Positions 44,427-53,202 of a stretch of 64,000 nt of DNA are shown piece by piece. Within the stretch, counting starts at the first letter, position 1; every line of letters starts with the position of its first letter. The stretch comes from Bacillota bacterium (GTDB lineage: Bacteria > Bacillota > Clostridia > Acetivibrionales > DSM-1351). The stretch spans positions 1 through 64,000 of the forward strand of contig JAEXFI010000002.1 in the NCBI GenBank assembly GCA_023400235.1. Direction: 5' to 3'. The notes beneath the pieces were generated by a model. The model was not told where the DNA came from. It worked only from the letters and a program-made list of their open reading frames with translations, and made no database searches. The position numbers and the translations under genes were made by a program.

Positions 44427-45623
44427 ATGAAGAAAAGATTACCAGTTTATATGCTTATTTTGGCGCTATTACTTTCAATGCTCACTCCCATGGGGGTATT
44501 TGCAGGAGAAGAACCCGTATATACAGCGGCTTCAACTGCTGATATTGAAAACATAATTTTCATGGCCATAAAAAACCGGGAACCGGCCTTTAAGATAATA
44601 TATGAGGGAAATACGGAAAATATAATGAATGAAATAAAGCAGGCACGCAGCAGAGCTGTTCTGAGAGACCCCTATGAGGAAGGCTGCATAAGCCTTGTTT
44701 CTGGGTTCAGTGTCAGCAGCTCCAGCGGTGGGGCGGATATTTTCTTTGACTCGTTCAAGTACTACACAACAAAGGAACAGGAGTCGTTGGTAGACATAAA
44801 GATACAGGAGATTACCGCTTCCATAATAAATACGGGGATGAGTGACAAGCAGAAGGAAAAAGCCGTATATGACTATATTCTGAAAAATGTCAGCTATGAC
44901 AACAGCCTTTCGGGCTATACTGCATATTCGGCACTATATGGCGGCCAGACCGTATGCAATGGCTATGTTCAGCTTGCTTACCGCCTGCTTGCTGCTGCTG
45001 GCATTGAAAATAAGATAGTAAAGGGAATGTATGCTTCCCTGGATCACAAGTGGAACCTGGTAAGGCTGGATAACAAATGGTACCACCTGGACTGCACCCT
45101 TGATGACAGTGCTTCCCCGTCTGAACAGGTACAAAGCTATAGATATTTTAACCTTACAGATGCTGAAATCAGGAATACTCATGTATTTGACACCGGGATT
45201 TATCCTGCGGCAGATACTGAATTCATGCCGGATAAAACTGAAGTGCCATCGTACAACGGTGCTGTCATACCGGCGGCAGCCAACGGCGTAGCTCAACTGC
45301 CGGGACCGGAGGAAACTGTTGAAATAAAAAGCTTTTCAAAGGCTTTACAGTCTCCGGACAAAGTGTGGACTCTTAAGTTCAACCAGGCAATTGACTTTGG
45401 GACTATTACTGGCCTGACTGCCTTTGTGGTGGATTCCCGGGGAAATACCTTGAAGGGTGTGACTTTCAAGAAGGGCCCCAAGGACAATATATTGCTGGTT
45501 CAACCACCTGCCGCAGGCTATGAAAGTGGGAAGAGCTACTGCATATACATACTGAAGGGTGTAGCCGCCGGAAATAGCAAAGGGCTTGAAAAAGCCCTTA
45601 AGATACCGTTTACTGTAAAATAA
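44427..45623 (+). CDS. Exported transglutaminase-like (cysteine protease fold) protein
   Basis: 398 residues from MKKRLPVYML (ATGGAG with a 5-bp gap). Signal peptide ends at VFAGEE. The transglutaminase core is near residues 130-230: KAVYDYILKNVSYDNSL, the Cys in GGQTVCNGYVQLAYRLL, the His in LDHKWNLVRL and the Asp in WYHLDCTLDD, the full Cys-His-Asp triad. The last 100 residues form a separate strand-rich domain (VWTLKFNQAIDFGTITGLTA), like a fibronectin- or Ig-like tail. It probably acts on wall or surface proteins. It follows the SLH gene closely (40 bp), so co-expression is likely. Confidence 0.83.
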   Translation: MKKRLPVYMLILALLLSMLTPMGVFAGEEPVYTAASTADIENIIFMAIKNREPAFKIIYEGNTENIMNEIKQARSRAVLRDPYEEGCISLVSGFSVSSSSGGADIFFDSFKYYTTKEQESLVDIKIQEITASIINTGMSDKQKEKAVYDYILKNVSYDNSLSGYTAYSALYGGQTVCNGYVQLAYRLLAAAGIENKIVKGMYASLDHKWNLVRLDNKWYHLDCTLDDSASPSEQVQSYRYFNLTDAEIRNTHVFDTGIYPAADTEFMPDKTEVPSYNGAVIPAAANGVAQLPGPEETVEIKSFSKALQSPDKVWTLKFNQAIDFGTITGLTAFVVDSRGNTLKGVTFKKGPKDNILLVQPPAAGYESGKSYCIYILKGVAAGNSKGLEKALKIPFTVK

Positions 45624-45639
45624 ATTTTATTATTAATAA

Positions 45640-46482
45640 CTACTTTAACAATGTAAGCACATTTCCGGAGCTTTGATTGGTCTGGGCCAGCAGCGAAGTT
45701 CCTGCGCTGGTAAGTATCTGTGCCTTGGTAAACTCCATCATGACCTTTGCCATGTCTGCGTCCCGGATGCGGGATTCAGCCGCGGAGGTGTTCTCCGATG
45801 CGGTGCTGAGGTTGTTGATGGTGTGCTCAAGGCGGTTCTGCATAGCCCCAAGCTTGCTTCTTTCCGTTGATAAGCTGTTTATAAGGGGATCAATATTGCT
45901 TAACACCACATCTGCATTTCCCTGAGTACTCAAATCAACATGCACGCTGCCAAACTGGTAGGCTGTGCCGAAAATCAGCATGGAATGTGGCAGGTTTGTT
46001 TTATCAATGAGCAGGTCTACGGTTTGGGCACTGTTGGCGCCCACCTGAAAGGTGATGGGTGCATTGGCACCAATCAGCAATTTCTTTGTGTTGAATTCCG
46101 TAGATTTTATTTCTTTATCTATTTCATCTCCAAGCTGTGACATTTCAACGGCTATCAATTCCCTGTCCTGGGAGGTCAAGGTGCCGTTAGCGGCTTGAAC
46201 GCTCAGTTCACGTATCCTGTGCAGAATATTGTGCATTGTACCCATGGCACCTTCTGCTGTCTGTATGAGAGAGATTCCGTCCGAAGCATTCCTTATTGCT
46301 GTGTCCAGCCCCATAATCTGAGAACGCATTTTTTCCGATATTGCCAGCCCGGCGGCATCGTCACCTGCCCGGTTTATCCGTATTCCCGAAGCCAGCTTTT
46401 CAGACGACTTTGCCCGGAGGTCGGAGTTTTTTCTCAGGATATTTACTGTCTTCAAGCCTGGAATATTGTTTCTGATATAAAT
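45640..46482 (-). CDS. Flagellin, apparent ATT start codon
   Basis: 280 residues if read from ATT at 46482. The N terminus I-Y-I-R-N-N-I-P-G-L-K-T-V-N-I-L aligns base for base with the flagellin start M-R-I-N-x-N-I-x-A-L-N-T, so ATT occupies the initiator position and GGAAGGTGATACT stands just before it. The first ordinary start is a TTG at 46455 without a ribosome binding site. The rest is standard: NSDLRAKSSEKLASGIRINR, AGDDAAGLAISEKMRSQ, the helical coiled-coil ends, LGAMQNRLEHTINNLSTASE, and MMEFTKAQILTSAGTSLLAQ. The central variable domain is short, giving a small flagellin. Whether it is translated is open. It lies 24 bp after the M6 protease gene. Confidence 0.8.
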   Translation of the reverse strand: MYIRNNIPGLKTVNILRKNSDLRAKSSEKLASGIRINRAGDDAAGLAISEKMRSQIMGLDTAIRNASDGISLIQTAEGAMGTMHNILHRIRELSVQAANGTLTSQDRELIAVEMSQLGDEIDKEIKSTEFNTKKLLIGANAPITFQVGANSAQTVDLLIDKTNLPHSMLIFGTAYQFGSVHVDLSTQGNADVVLSNIDPLINSLSTERSKLGAMQNRLEHTINNLSTASENTSAAESRIRDADMAKVMMEFTKAQILTSAGTSLLAQTNQSSGNVLTLLK

Positions 46483-46506
46483 AGTATCACCTTCCTTCCG
46501 ACCCTC

Positions 46507-49500
46507 TTAAGGTTTAATGGTATACAGGAACTGATAGGTCTGGCCGTTATAGGTAAAGGACAGCACAGTTATACCTGCATTTACGCCTGTTACCAGGCCG
46601 CTGCTTACTGTGGCCACCTCGGGGTATTCAGAGGCCCAGATTGCAAGAGCTGTTATATCAAGTGTACCACCATTTTCAAAAGTTGCAATAACCGTTATCT
46701 GCTGTGTAGTGCCAACCTTGCACGTACCCACGGTTCCCGAGGAAACATAGGGCGTTATCTTGACAATCTTGCCTGAGGGAGCCAGCGTATCATTATCGGT
46801 AATGGTTATGTTGGCATCCGCTGTTGCAATTACTCCCCCCACTGCGCCGCTCAGATGCAGCCTGAAGGTTTCAGCGGGTTCGTATACACTGTCGTCTGTT
46901 ATGTTCACGGTGACAGTCTTGCTGGTTTCGCCGTCTGCAAAGGTCAGAGTTCCGCTAACGGGGGTATAATCGCTTCCGGCAAGGGCTGTTCCATTTACTG
47001 TAGCATAGTTTACCTTTACGATTCCAGAGGTATTCACGCCTCTGGTAATAGTAACAGTAACGCTGCCTGCGTCCTCGGCTGCGGAGTAGCTTACCGGGGA
47101 GAAGGCGAGCTGGGGTGCGGGCTCATCGTCAATGATAGTGACTATTGCAGCAGAGGTTGTAATTGTTCCGGAGGAAGGGCTGCTCAAATTCACTGTAAAG
47201 GTTTCATTTCCTTCATAGGTTGTGTCATCCAGAATGGGAACCGTAATGGTTTTGCTGGTTTCACCCGGTGCAAAGGCAAGAGTGCCGCTTGTGGGTGAAA
47301 AATCATTGCCGGACAGGGCGGTGCCGTTGGAGGTGGAATAGTTTACAGTAATAGCTCCTGAGGTAACAAGGCTTCGTGTGACCGTCAGCGCAACGCTTCC
47401 GGCGCTCTCGTCAACGGTATAACCGGTGGGATTGAAGCCTATACGTGCAGTAGGGAGCTCGTTGTCATGTATTGTGACTGTAGCAGTATCGTTTAAAATC
47501 TCAGTCAGATACACATCGGTAAGCTTGACTGTAAAGGTCTCGTCTCCTTCATATATACCATCGTCCAGTATGGGGATGGTAATGGTCTGAGTCAGCTGGC
47601 CGGGTGCAAAGGACAAGGTTCCGTTTTTTGCTGTATAATCAGAGCCCGCCGTGGCTGTGCCATCCACTGTCGTATATTTAAAGCTGGCTGTCTCACTGCT
47701 TTGGGATACGCCTCTTTTCACAGTCAAGACTACATTTCCCGCATTTTCCGCAACGGAATAGTTCAAGGTGTTAAAAGCAATGTCTATATCCTGTATGATT
47801 ATTTTTACCTTGTCATTTTGCAGGGTTCCCCATGAAATGTTGTCCAGCTTCAGATAGAAGATTTCCGTATCCTCCAGAACACCATCCCAATATACTATTA
47901 TGCGTATGTTCTTTTTTATTTCTCCGTCGGCAAAGGTAAGCGTGCCGGAAAGAGGCTGGTAATCCTGTCCGCCTATGGCAGTGTCGTCTATGGTGTAGTA
48001 GTCAACCGTTACAGTGCCGCTGGTGTTTCCAGAGCGGATCACAGAAAAGTCATAATAAAGATAGGTGCCCGGAAAGGTTCTCTCTCCAACACAGGTCAGC
48101 TCCAGGGGGCCAATGCCCAGCTTAGTGGGCTGTACTTCATTGTCGCTAATGGTGACTGTGGCGGAAGCTACGTTTATGTTTCCGGAGGAGGCATTGCTCA
48201 AGGTAACTGTAAAGCTCTCACTTCCTTCATATATGGTATCATCAAGAATAGGTACGGTGATTGTTTTGCTGGTTTCCCCCATGGCAAAGCTAAGTGTGCC
48301 GCTGGCAGCCGTATAATCGCTGCCGGCTGTTGCCGTACCGTTGGAGGTGGTATAATCCACCGTCAAAATGCTGGAAGTGCTGCCTGTCCTGGTTACAGTC
48401 AGAGCTACGCTCCCCGCATTTTCCATAACGGTATAGGCAGCAGGAGAAAACTGCAGGCCGGACGGATTTCCAATCAATACCTGCATGGCTGTTGCTGTGG
48501 CATCCAGGGTCTTGACGCTGACATTTGAGGAAGCGCCGCTGTACAGCCTGCTGTTAGGACTGGTGGCATCTGCAAAAAGGTCGTTGGGGCCGCCGTTCCT
48601 GTAATAGGGCGCGGAGCTGCCCGGTACGGCTCTTTCTATATCCACTCCTCGGTGGGCGGGATTATTATTCACAGTATTGCCGGATATATTGGCTGAAATA
48701 ACCGTTTCATCAATATGCCATATAGCAACTCCTCCGTTTGCAATGCCGTCATAATATAAGCCTGCATCATAACCTGACAGGTTTCTGTTTTCCACAAGGA
48801 AATACTGGTTTGAATCGGAGGTGGCAACCTTCAGAACATTGTACTGTCCTGTACTTGCAGCTTTAACGGTGTATATTCCGTCAGAGGCATCTACGGGAGA
48901 GGCGAAACCCAGAAATATCTTGGACCACGGATCCAGATGGGCAGGACAGGCACCTGGCTTCTCCGAAGCCCTCATGCCCCAACTTCCGTTGGACATAAGG
49001 CTGCTTGCGCCCACAGAGGGGTCTGAAGAATTGGAAGTATTGTATTCATCAAAAAGGCCCAAATCGTGTCCCAGCTCATGGCAGAGTATTCCTATGGTGG
49101 CCAGGTGGTCTCCGTAAATTGAGTGGATTTCGCCCTGCTGGGTGTAGCCGCCGTAAGAGGCTTGTGCTACGAATTTGCCATCCAGCTGAGGTGCCGGCAC
49201 CGACCAGCCCAGGGCCCAGCGGTGTCCCCATACGCTTGGGGCGGTGGAACCGCAGCTGGCCTCATAGCCTGCGGTAATTGTAACTATGTGCAGTTCGTTG
49301 AAATCAATATATCCGTTGCTGTTAGTGTCGTAACTGGAAAAATCAATATATGTATCTGCTGCCAGCAGCGCATTTTTTACAATTGTCCGGTTTCTGTCGT
49401 CTGTGCTGCCTCCGGGATTGGGGTGGGGGTAATTCAAGGTGACCTTGATTACTCCGTCATTGGCGGTACCATATGTTTCACCGGCAGGGGAGAAGGAGAA

Positions 49501-50073
49501 GCTGCCTCCGGAATTTTCACGGTAGAAGTTATTGACTGTCTGTCCTGAACTTCCGAAAAACAGGTTGTTCCATACTGCATCAGAATATTGAATGGTTCTA
49601 TCTGAAAAACTGACCAGCAAAACCAGAATTTTTTGTGAGGAACCTGCAGGCTGCGGGGGGATTACATTGCTGGGAGGTGGAGTTCCGCCTGCATAATAGG
49701 TTTTAGGTATTTGGGCGGCTTCGCTGTATGTTTCCAGGTTTTCTGCCCAGTCTGCGCTTTTTAAGGCTGCTTCGGGAGCCGGATCAATGCCTACACGGGC
49801 ATTCTCAGCCTCCAGCTTGCCAAAGGCTACGCTGGTGTACTTCCAATAGCCGTCGGTATCCTGGAGAATGACACTCTGGTCGTCGGCTTTTGTTACCCAG
49901 TTTTGAAATTCATCTCCATTGAGCTGAGCCAAAAAGGTTTGTCCTGAGGGCTGAGAGAGATCGTAGGCGCCGGGATATGCCGTTATTGCTCCACAATCGG
50001 AGGTTCCCGTTCCCATGTATATTAAAACAGATGCTGCAATCAAAAATACTACCTTAATAAACTTATTAAACAT
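46507..50073 (-). CDS. Secreted M6-family metalloprotease with five Calx-beta domains
   Basis: 1188 residues from MFNKFIKVVFLI (GGAGG 7 bp upstream); the upstream in-frame extension is not supported. Signal helix, then a pro-region (about 25-120). The immune inhibitor A-type M6 catalytic domain follows, with zinc motif HELGHDLGLFDE (first His at 332) and NSSDPSVGASSLMSNGSWGM. After about residue 530 there are five Calx-beta domains, each with E-x-A-G-S-V...VTR...Y...G-T-A-x-x-G-x-D-Y-T-x-x-x-G-T-L-x-F and ending I-x-D-N/D-E. The last 110 residues are Big-like. Calx-beta folds bind calcium and mediate contact. Probably a secreted adhesin-protease. The second Calx-beta copy is divergent and less complete. 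Confidence 0.88.
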   Translation of the reverse strand: MFNKFIKVVFLIAASVLIYMGTGTSDCGAITAYPGAYDLSQPSGQTFLAQLNGDEFQNWVTKADDQSVILQDTDGYWKYTSVAFGKLEAENARVGIDPAPEAALKSADWAENLETYSEAAQIPKTYYAGGTPPPSNVIPPQPAGSSQKILVLLVSFSDRTIQYSDAVWNNLFFGSSGQTVNNFYRENSGGSFSFSPAGETYGTANDGVIKVTLNYPHPNPGGSTDDRNRTIVKNALLAADTYIDFSSYDTNSNGYIDFNELHIVTITAGYEASCGSTAPSVWGHRWALGWSVPAPQLDGKFVAQASYGGYTQQGEIHSIYGDHLATIGILCHELGHDLGLFDEYNTSNSSDPSVGASSLMSNGSWGMRASEKPGACPAHLDPWSKIFLGFASPVDASDGIYTVKAASTGQYNVLKVATSDSNQYFLVENRNLSGYDAGLYYDGIANGGVAIWHIDETVISANISGNTVNNNPAHRGVDIERAVPGSSAPYYRNGGPNDLFADATSPNSRLYSGASSNVSVKTLDATATAMQVLIGNPSGLQFSPAAYTVMENAGSVALTVTRTGSTSSILTVDYTTSNGTATAGSDYTAASGTLSFAMGETSKTITVPILDDTIYEGSESFTVTLSNASSGNINVASATVTISDNEVQPTKLGIGPLELTCVGERTFPGTYLYYDFSVIRSGNTSGTVTVDYYTIDDTAIGGQDYQPLSGTLTFADGEIKKNIRIIVYWDGVLEDTEIFYLKLDNISWGTLQNDKVKIIIQDIDIAFNTLNYSVAENAGNVVLTVKRGVSQSSETASFKYTTVDGTATAGSDYTAKNGTLSFAPGQLTQTITIPILDDGIYEGDETFTVKLTDVYLTEILNDTATVTIHDNELPTARIGFNPTGYTVDESAGSVALTVTRSLVTSGAITVNYSTSNGTALSGNDFSPTSGTLAFAPGETSKTITVPILDDTTYEGNETFTVNLSSPSSGTITTSAAIVTIIDDEPAPQLAFSPVSYSAAEDAGSVTVTITRGVNTSGIVKVNYATVNGTALAGSDYTPVSGTLTFADGETSKTVTVNITDDSVYEPAETFRLHLSGAVGGVIATADANITITDNDTLAPSGKIVKITPYVSSGTVGTCKVGTTQQITVIATFENGGTLDITALAIWASEYPEVATVSSGLVTGVNAGITVLSFTYNGQTYQFLYTIKP

Positions 50074-50358
50074 ATTGACGCCTCCGCCTAAAATATCCAT
50101 TCTTTGCCATAAAAATGGGTAAAAATGCATATCTAATATTTCGGCAGAATATGACAGTTTTTTTAGCACTAAATAAACAGCATAAAGTAATTCATACCTG
50201 TCTGTTGCAAAAATGGAGAGCACTGGAAAAAAGTGTTGGACGGCAGGTTTAAAATAGGACATAATTGAAATAGAACATAGATTGAAATAAACAGGCAGGA
50301 TGCTTTGCTTTCAGACATTGAAACCAGTGGATTTAAGAGGTACATGAAGGAGGGAGCA

Positions 50359-51033
50359 ATGAACAGGAAAAGAATTTTTTCAGGTATTGCCATTACAGTT
50401 TTATTTCTAGCGGTTTTGACAGTATTATATTTTAATGGCTTAGATCCCAAGGACAAAAAGACGGAGCTTGTCCTTAGACCTACATATAAAGAGACCAGCT
50501 ATGTGGATGCGAAAATCGGAGCGGGTGGATTAATGGTGCTGAAAAATCCCAAATATATATCTGAGGTTATCAGTACCTCCGGTATCATAGTGACGGGAGA
50601 GATAATTTCCATAGACTCCTATAAAAGGGTTTTGGAGTTAAAGGAAGGTACTCCTGAAAAGGCAGTGGCAGATAAGCAGGGAAATTCAGGTGTTTCTGAG
50701 ATTGGCGGCAAAAATCTTATGGTAAGGCTCTCAGATATTATCAAGGGGGCCGGACTTCCAGAAGATATTGCAGTATATATCCCCTCTGTATATGAGGACC
50801 TGGTACCCAGGCTGGAGGAGAATAATGTTTACGTTTTCTTCCTCAACTGGAACATGGAACTTGACGGGTATATTTTCGCACATCCTGAGGCGAGCTTTTT
50901 TGAGGTGGGAAAGGACGATAAAATAAGGGCCTTTTACCAGGAGACCTCGGACTTTTATGAGCAGGACGGAAAAACCTATGAGAAGTTCAGGTCAAAACTG
51001 CAAGCAGAAATCAAGGCGCTGGAAGACAGGTAA
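50359..51033 (+). CDS. Membrane-anchored protein of unknown function
   Basis: 224 residues from MNRKRIFSGIAITVL (GGAGG 5 bp upstream); an earlier in-frame Met is not supported. One N-terminal membrane anchor (IAITVLFLAVLTVLYFNG). The outer domain has strand-like stretches: IIVTGEIISIDSYKRVLELK, NLMVRLSDIIKGAGLPED, IAVYIPSVYEDLVPRL, VYVFFLNWNMELDGYIF. This resembles small extracytoplasmic proteins of the LysM-less, OB-like type, but I do not recognise a family. It is divergent from the M6 protease gene, 285 bp apart. Confidence 0.65.
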   Translation: MNRKRIFSGIAITVLFLAVLTVLYFNGLDPKDKKTELVLRPTYKETSYVDAKIGAGGLMVLKNPKYISEVISTSGIIVTGEIISIDSYKRVLELKEGTPEKAVADKQGNSGVSEIGGKNLMVRLSDIIKGAGLPEDIAVYIPSVYEDLVPRLEENNVYVFFLNWNMELDGYIFAHPEASFFEVGKDDKIRAFYQETSDFYEQDGKTYEKFRSKLQAEIKALEDR

Positions 51034-51187
51034 CAATGTTTTTCAGTTTTTAGACAATTTGAGTTCATCTGTAAATAATTTGAGTTCCATATTGACATTG
51101 ACGTAATGACAACCTATATAATGGGTATTAAGGTTATAAGGGGCAAAAAATCTGGTATTTATGTTTTTGCCGGAACTTGGAGGATGT
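51034..51187. other. Start of the accessory island
   Basis: No gene. It leads into a decayed merR start with its own ribosome binding site (GGAGGATGT). The repeated TTTGAGTTC at 51058 and 51080 is the only pattern noted. Confidence 0.3.
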
Positions 51188-51319
51188 ATGGAAACCAGAC
51201 TTACAGTAGGGCAACTGGCTCAGAAGCATAACATATCGGCGCGTGCCATACGCCACTAAGATGGCGATATAATAGGACTATACCAAGGAAGCCCTAAAAG
51301 CAAAGGGTTTCGCCGGTAT
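51188..51319 (+). pseudogene. merR-like regulator remnant with an in-frame stop
   Basis: GGAGGATGT precedes an ATG that opens METRLTVGQLAQKHNISARA, the N-terminal MerR helix-turn-helix. The frame stops at codon 24 (TAA at 51257-51259), at the place where MerR proteins have the Tyr of R-H-Y. Past the stop the same frame reads DGDIIGLYQGSPKSKGFRRY, the typical wing, so TAT to TAA is the only lesion there. The rest of the gene is lost. Confidence 0.75.
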
Positions 51320-51333
51320 AGTCCTATTTTTTT
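51272..51333 (+). terminator. Strong hairpin in the merR remnant
   Basis: ATAGGACTATACC (51272-51284) pairs perfectly with GGTATAGTCCTAT (51315-51327) and is followed by seven T. An inner GCCCT/AGGGT pairing adds to it. It acts as an intrinsic terminator. Confidence 0.8.
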
Positions 51334-51344
51334 CAGAAAGACGG

Positions 51345-51509
51345 GTACGAAAACTTTGTGAGGAAAATCGCATACAGGGAGTAATTAGGTTCGGGCGTAT
51401 GTGGATGATATCTAAAGACGCGGGAAAGCCGGAGGACGCAAGGCGAAAACAAAATAAAAAAACAAAAAAAGTTTGTAAGATTTTTCGGAAAGCTCAGTCT
51501 TATAGGTGA
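51345..51509 (+). pseudogene. Excisionase-like HTH remnant (5' truncated)
   Basis: The frame reads VRKLCEENRIQGVIRFGRMW, then MISKDAGKPEDARRKQ and a Lys-rich tail. This is the C-terminal half of small excisionase/HTH_17-type proteins of integrative elements (RIpGa..fgr.W.IP.dA.kP.d.R). The start is missing. The stop falls inside the 41-bp repeat. Confidence 0.65.
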
Positions 51510-51536
51510 GGGGGTGAGAAAGTGGCGGAGTTTGAG
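51496..51536 (+). repeat. 41-bp direct repeat, copy A
   Basis: Matches 54058-54098 at 37 of 41 positions. It carries a sigma-gene ribosome binding site and the first codons (GTG GCG GAG TTT GAG). Confidence 0.85.
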
Positions 51537-51548
51537 GAAGGATTAAGT

Positions 51549-51995
51549 ATGAGAAAATCTTTATTTGGATTTGCTGACGCATTAGAACTATGTGCCGCAT
51601 ATATATTTTGTTTCTTTTTAAATTTGCTATTTGATTATGTAAAGACTTTAGATTTAGACTCTTATATTTTAAAAGCTTTTTTGGGGAAATTTGTGGGCTA
51701 TCAACCCCTAATTATTTTTTTATTTTCATTTATGGTGATAGTTTTTCATTATCAAATGTTATACAGAAAGAAAACAGAAGTTTATTGTAGAATACTTGTA
51801 GGAGCTACTATATTCAATATCACTATTCGGTATTCACTAGATTGCCTAATGATATTAGGCTTCGTTTACCTGCTATTTACTTTGGTAAATGTGTTTTTAA
51901 ATTTCAGCTTAACCGGCAATCTGTACTTGGTTCTTATTTTTATTACATATATACTAATTAGTGCAAGGCAGGTGCGAAAATATGAAAATTTTTAA
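51549..51995 (+). CDS. Four-span membrane protein of an ABC exporter operon
   Basis: 148 residues from the ATG at 51549 with AAGGATTAAGT upstream. In the same frame a GTG at 51522 would add MAEFEEGLS, the leftover sigma N terminus; that would be a chimeric start. Four hydrophobic segments: LELCAAYIFCFFLNLLFDYV, LIIFLFSFMVIVFHYQML, the LDCLMILGFVYLLFTLVNVF stretch, and YLVLIFITYILIS. No known motif. It overlaps the permease gene by 14 bp and so belongs to the same exporter unit. Confidence 0.7.
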   Translation: MRKSLFGFADALELCAAYIFCFFLNLLFDYVKTLDLDSYILKAFLGKFVGYQPLIIFLFSFMVIVFHYQMLYRKKTEVYCRILVGATIFNITIRYSLDCLMILGFVYLLFTLVNVFLNFSLTGNLYLVLIFITYILISARQVRKYENF

Positions 51996-53202
51996 GTTTT
52001 TTATTACAAAAATTCTTTTAAGGAGACCAATACTTGCTATAGGTATGATTCTATTGCTTTTTATAGCGAATTATATAACTTTTACTGCCGCTCGTTCGAT
52101 TTTGTCAACTTTTCAAGGGTATCAAGAAATAGAATGTATGAATCAAGAAGGTACTTACATTGCTAACTTAGACCCGGATAGTGATGTTGACTTTGATGTA
52201 ATTGGAGAAAATGGAACACAAATAGTATATGACTATTTAAATAACAATTTGAATTACGCTTTTTATGTAGATGGATTTATTATATCTGTACCTAACATTG
52301 ATGATATGGAAATATCATTGATTTATATGAATGAAGAGTATTATAAATTAAATAAATTTGAACTTTCACAAGGGACGGATTTGGATTTTGATTACCAATT
52401 TGACGACAAGGAAATACCTGTTTTAATAGGAAAAGGGTTAAGTAAAACATACCCTGTGGGTTCATCGATAAAAATTGAAGAATCTGTCCTTGGGCCACCG
52501 ATAACTCTAAAAGTTCAGGGGGTTTTAAAACAAAATTCTTATCATTCTAATTATTATGCTCTCAATTCCAAGACATACTACAATTTTTCGATTTTTTTGC
52601 CTGTGAATGAGGAATTTATTGATCATGCTAATATTGACCTTCAATTGAATGGCCTCATGGATGTAGCAATTCTTCAAACTACAAAAGAAAAAATAACGGA
52701 TTTAAGTGCGGTTATGGAAGATAATCTCGGTTTGAAATTTAATTTTTTTAGTCAAAAGGAAAATTTTAATTTTTTTTATGAGTATTATCTGTCTTCATTA
52801 AAAATCATAGCAATAATAACCTTTATTTTGCTTGTAATTATAATTTGTCTTTCTATTTGGAATGCATTAGTCAGTGTTCGTTTAATGTTGAAAGACTTTA
52901 CAATTAATTTATTAGTTGGATTAAGTTATTCAAAGTTAAGAAAAATATTTTATAGTTATTTTGGGATATTGTCCTTTATTAATCTAACAGCTATTTTTAT
53001 AATCACTGCTTTTAGCAGATATGGATGTTGGTTAAGAAAAGACGCTACGTTTGCCACTTACGGGTTCTTTGGTTTAATAGGAATGGACTGGTTGGCTTTA
53101 TTAGCAGTATTCCTTTTTGATATTATTATGGGAATGATTATTGTCGAAAATATGTTAAGAAAAATCAGAAAAATCCAAATTTCTTTGGGGGTATTACAAT
53201 GA
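51982..53202 (+). CDS. FtsX-like/bacteriocin-type ABC permease
   Basis: 406 residues from MKIFKFFITKILL (ATG at 51982). N-terminal membrane span (ILAIGMILLLFIANYITF), then a large outside domain of about 220 residues (SILSTFQGYQEIECMNQEGT to QKENFNFFYE), then three spans (IIAIITFILLVIIICLSIWN, ILSFINLTAIFIITAF, LALLAVFLFDIIMGMIIV). This is the MacB/FtsX-type layout seen in lantibiotic and antimicrobial-peptide exporters of Firmicutes. It overlaps the ATPase start (ATGA), so the two form one transporter. More AT-rich than neighbours, hinting at transfer. Confidence 0.8.
   Translation: MKIFKFFITKILLRRPILAIGMILLLFIANYITFTAARSILSTFQGYQEIECMNQEGTYIANLDPDSDVDFDVIGENGTQIVYDYLNNNLNYAFYVDGFIISVPNIDDMEISLIYMNEEYYKLNKFELSQGTDLDFDYQFDDKEIPVLIGKGLSKTYPVGSSIKIEESVLGPPITLKVQGVLKQNSYHSNYYALNSKTYYNFSIFLPVNEEFIDHANIDLQLNGLMDVAILQTTKEKITDLSAVMEDNLGLKFNFFSQKENFNFFYEYYLSSLKIIAIITFILLVIIICLSIWNALVSVRLMLKDFTINLLVGLSYSKLRKIFYSYFGILSFINLTAIFIITAFSRYGCWLRKDATFATYGFFGLIGMDWLALLAVFLFDIIMGMIIVENMLRKIRKIQISLGVLQ

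Noticed and set aside
46195..46776. 193-residue forward frame
   Set aside because: Antisense shadow of flagellin and M6 protease genes; no start signal.
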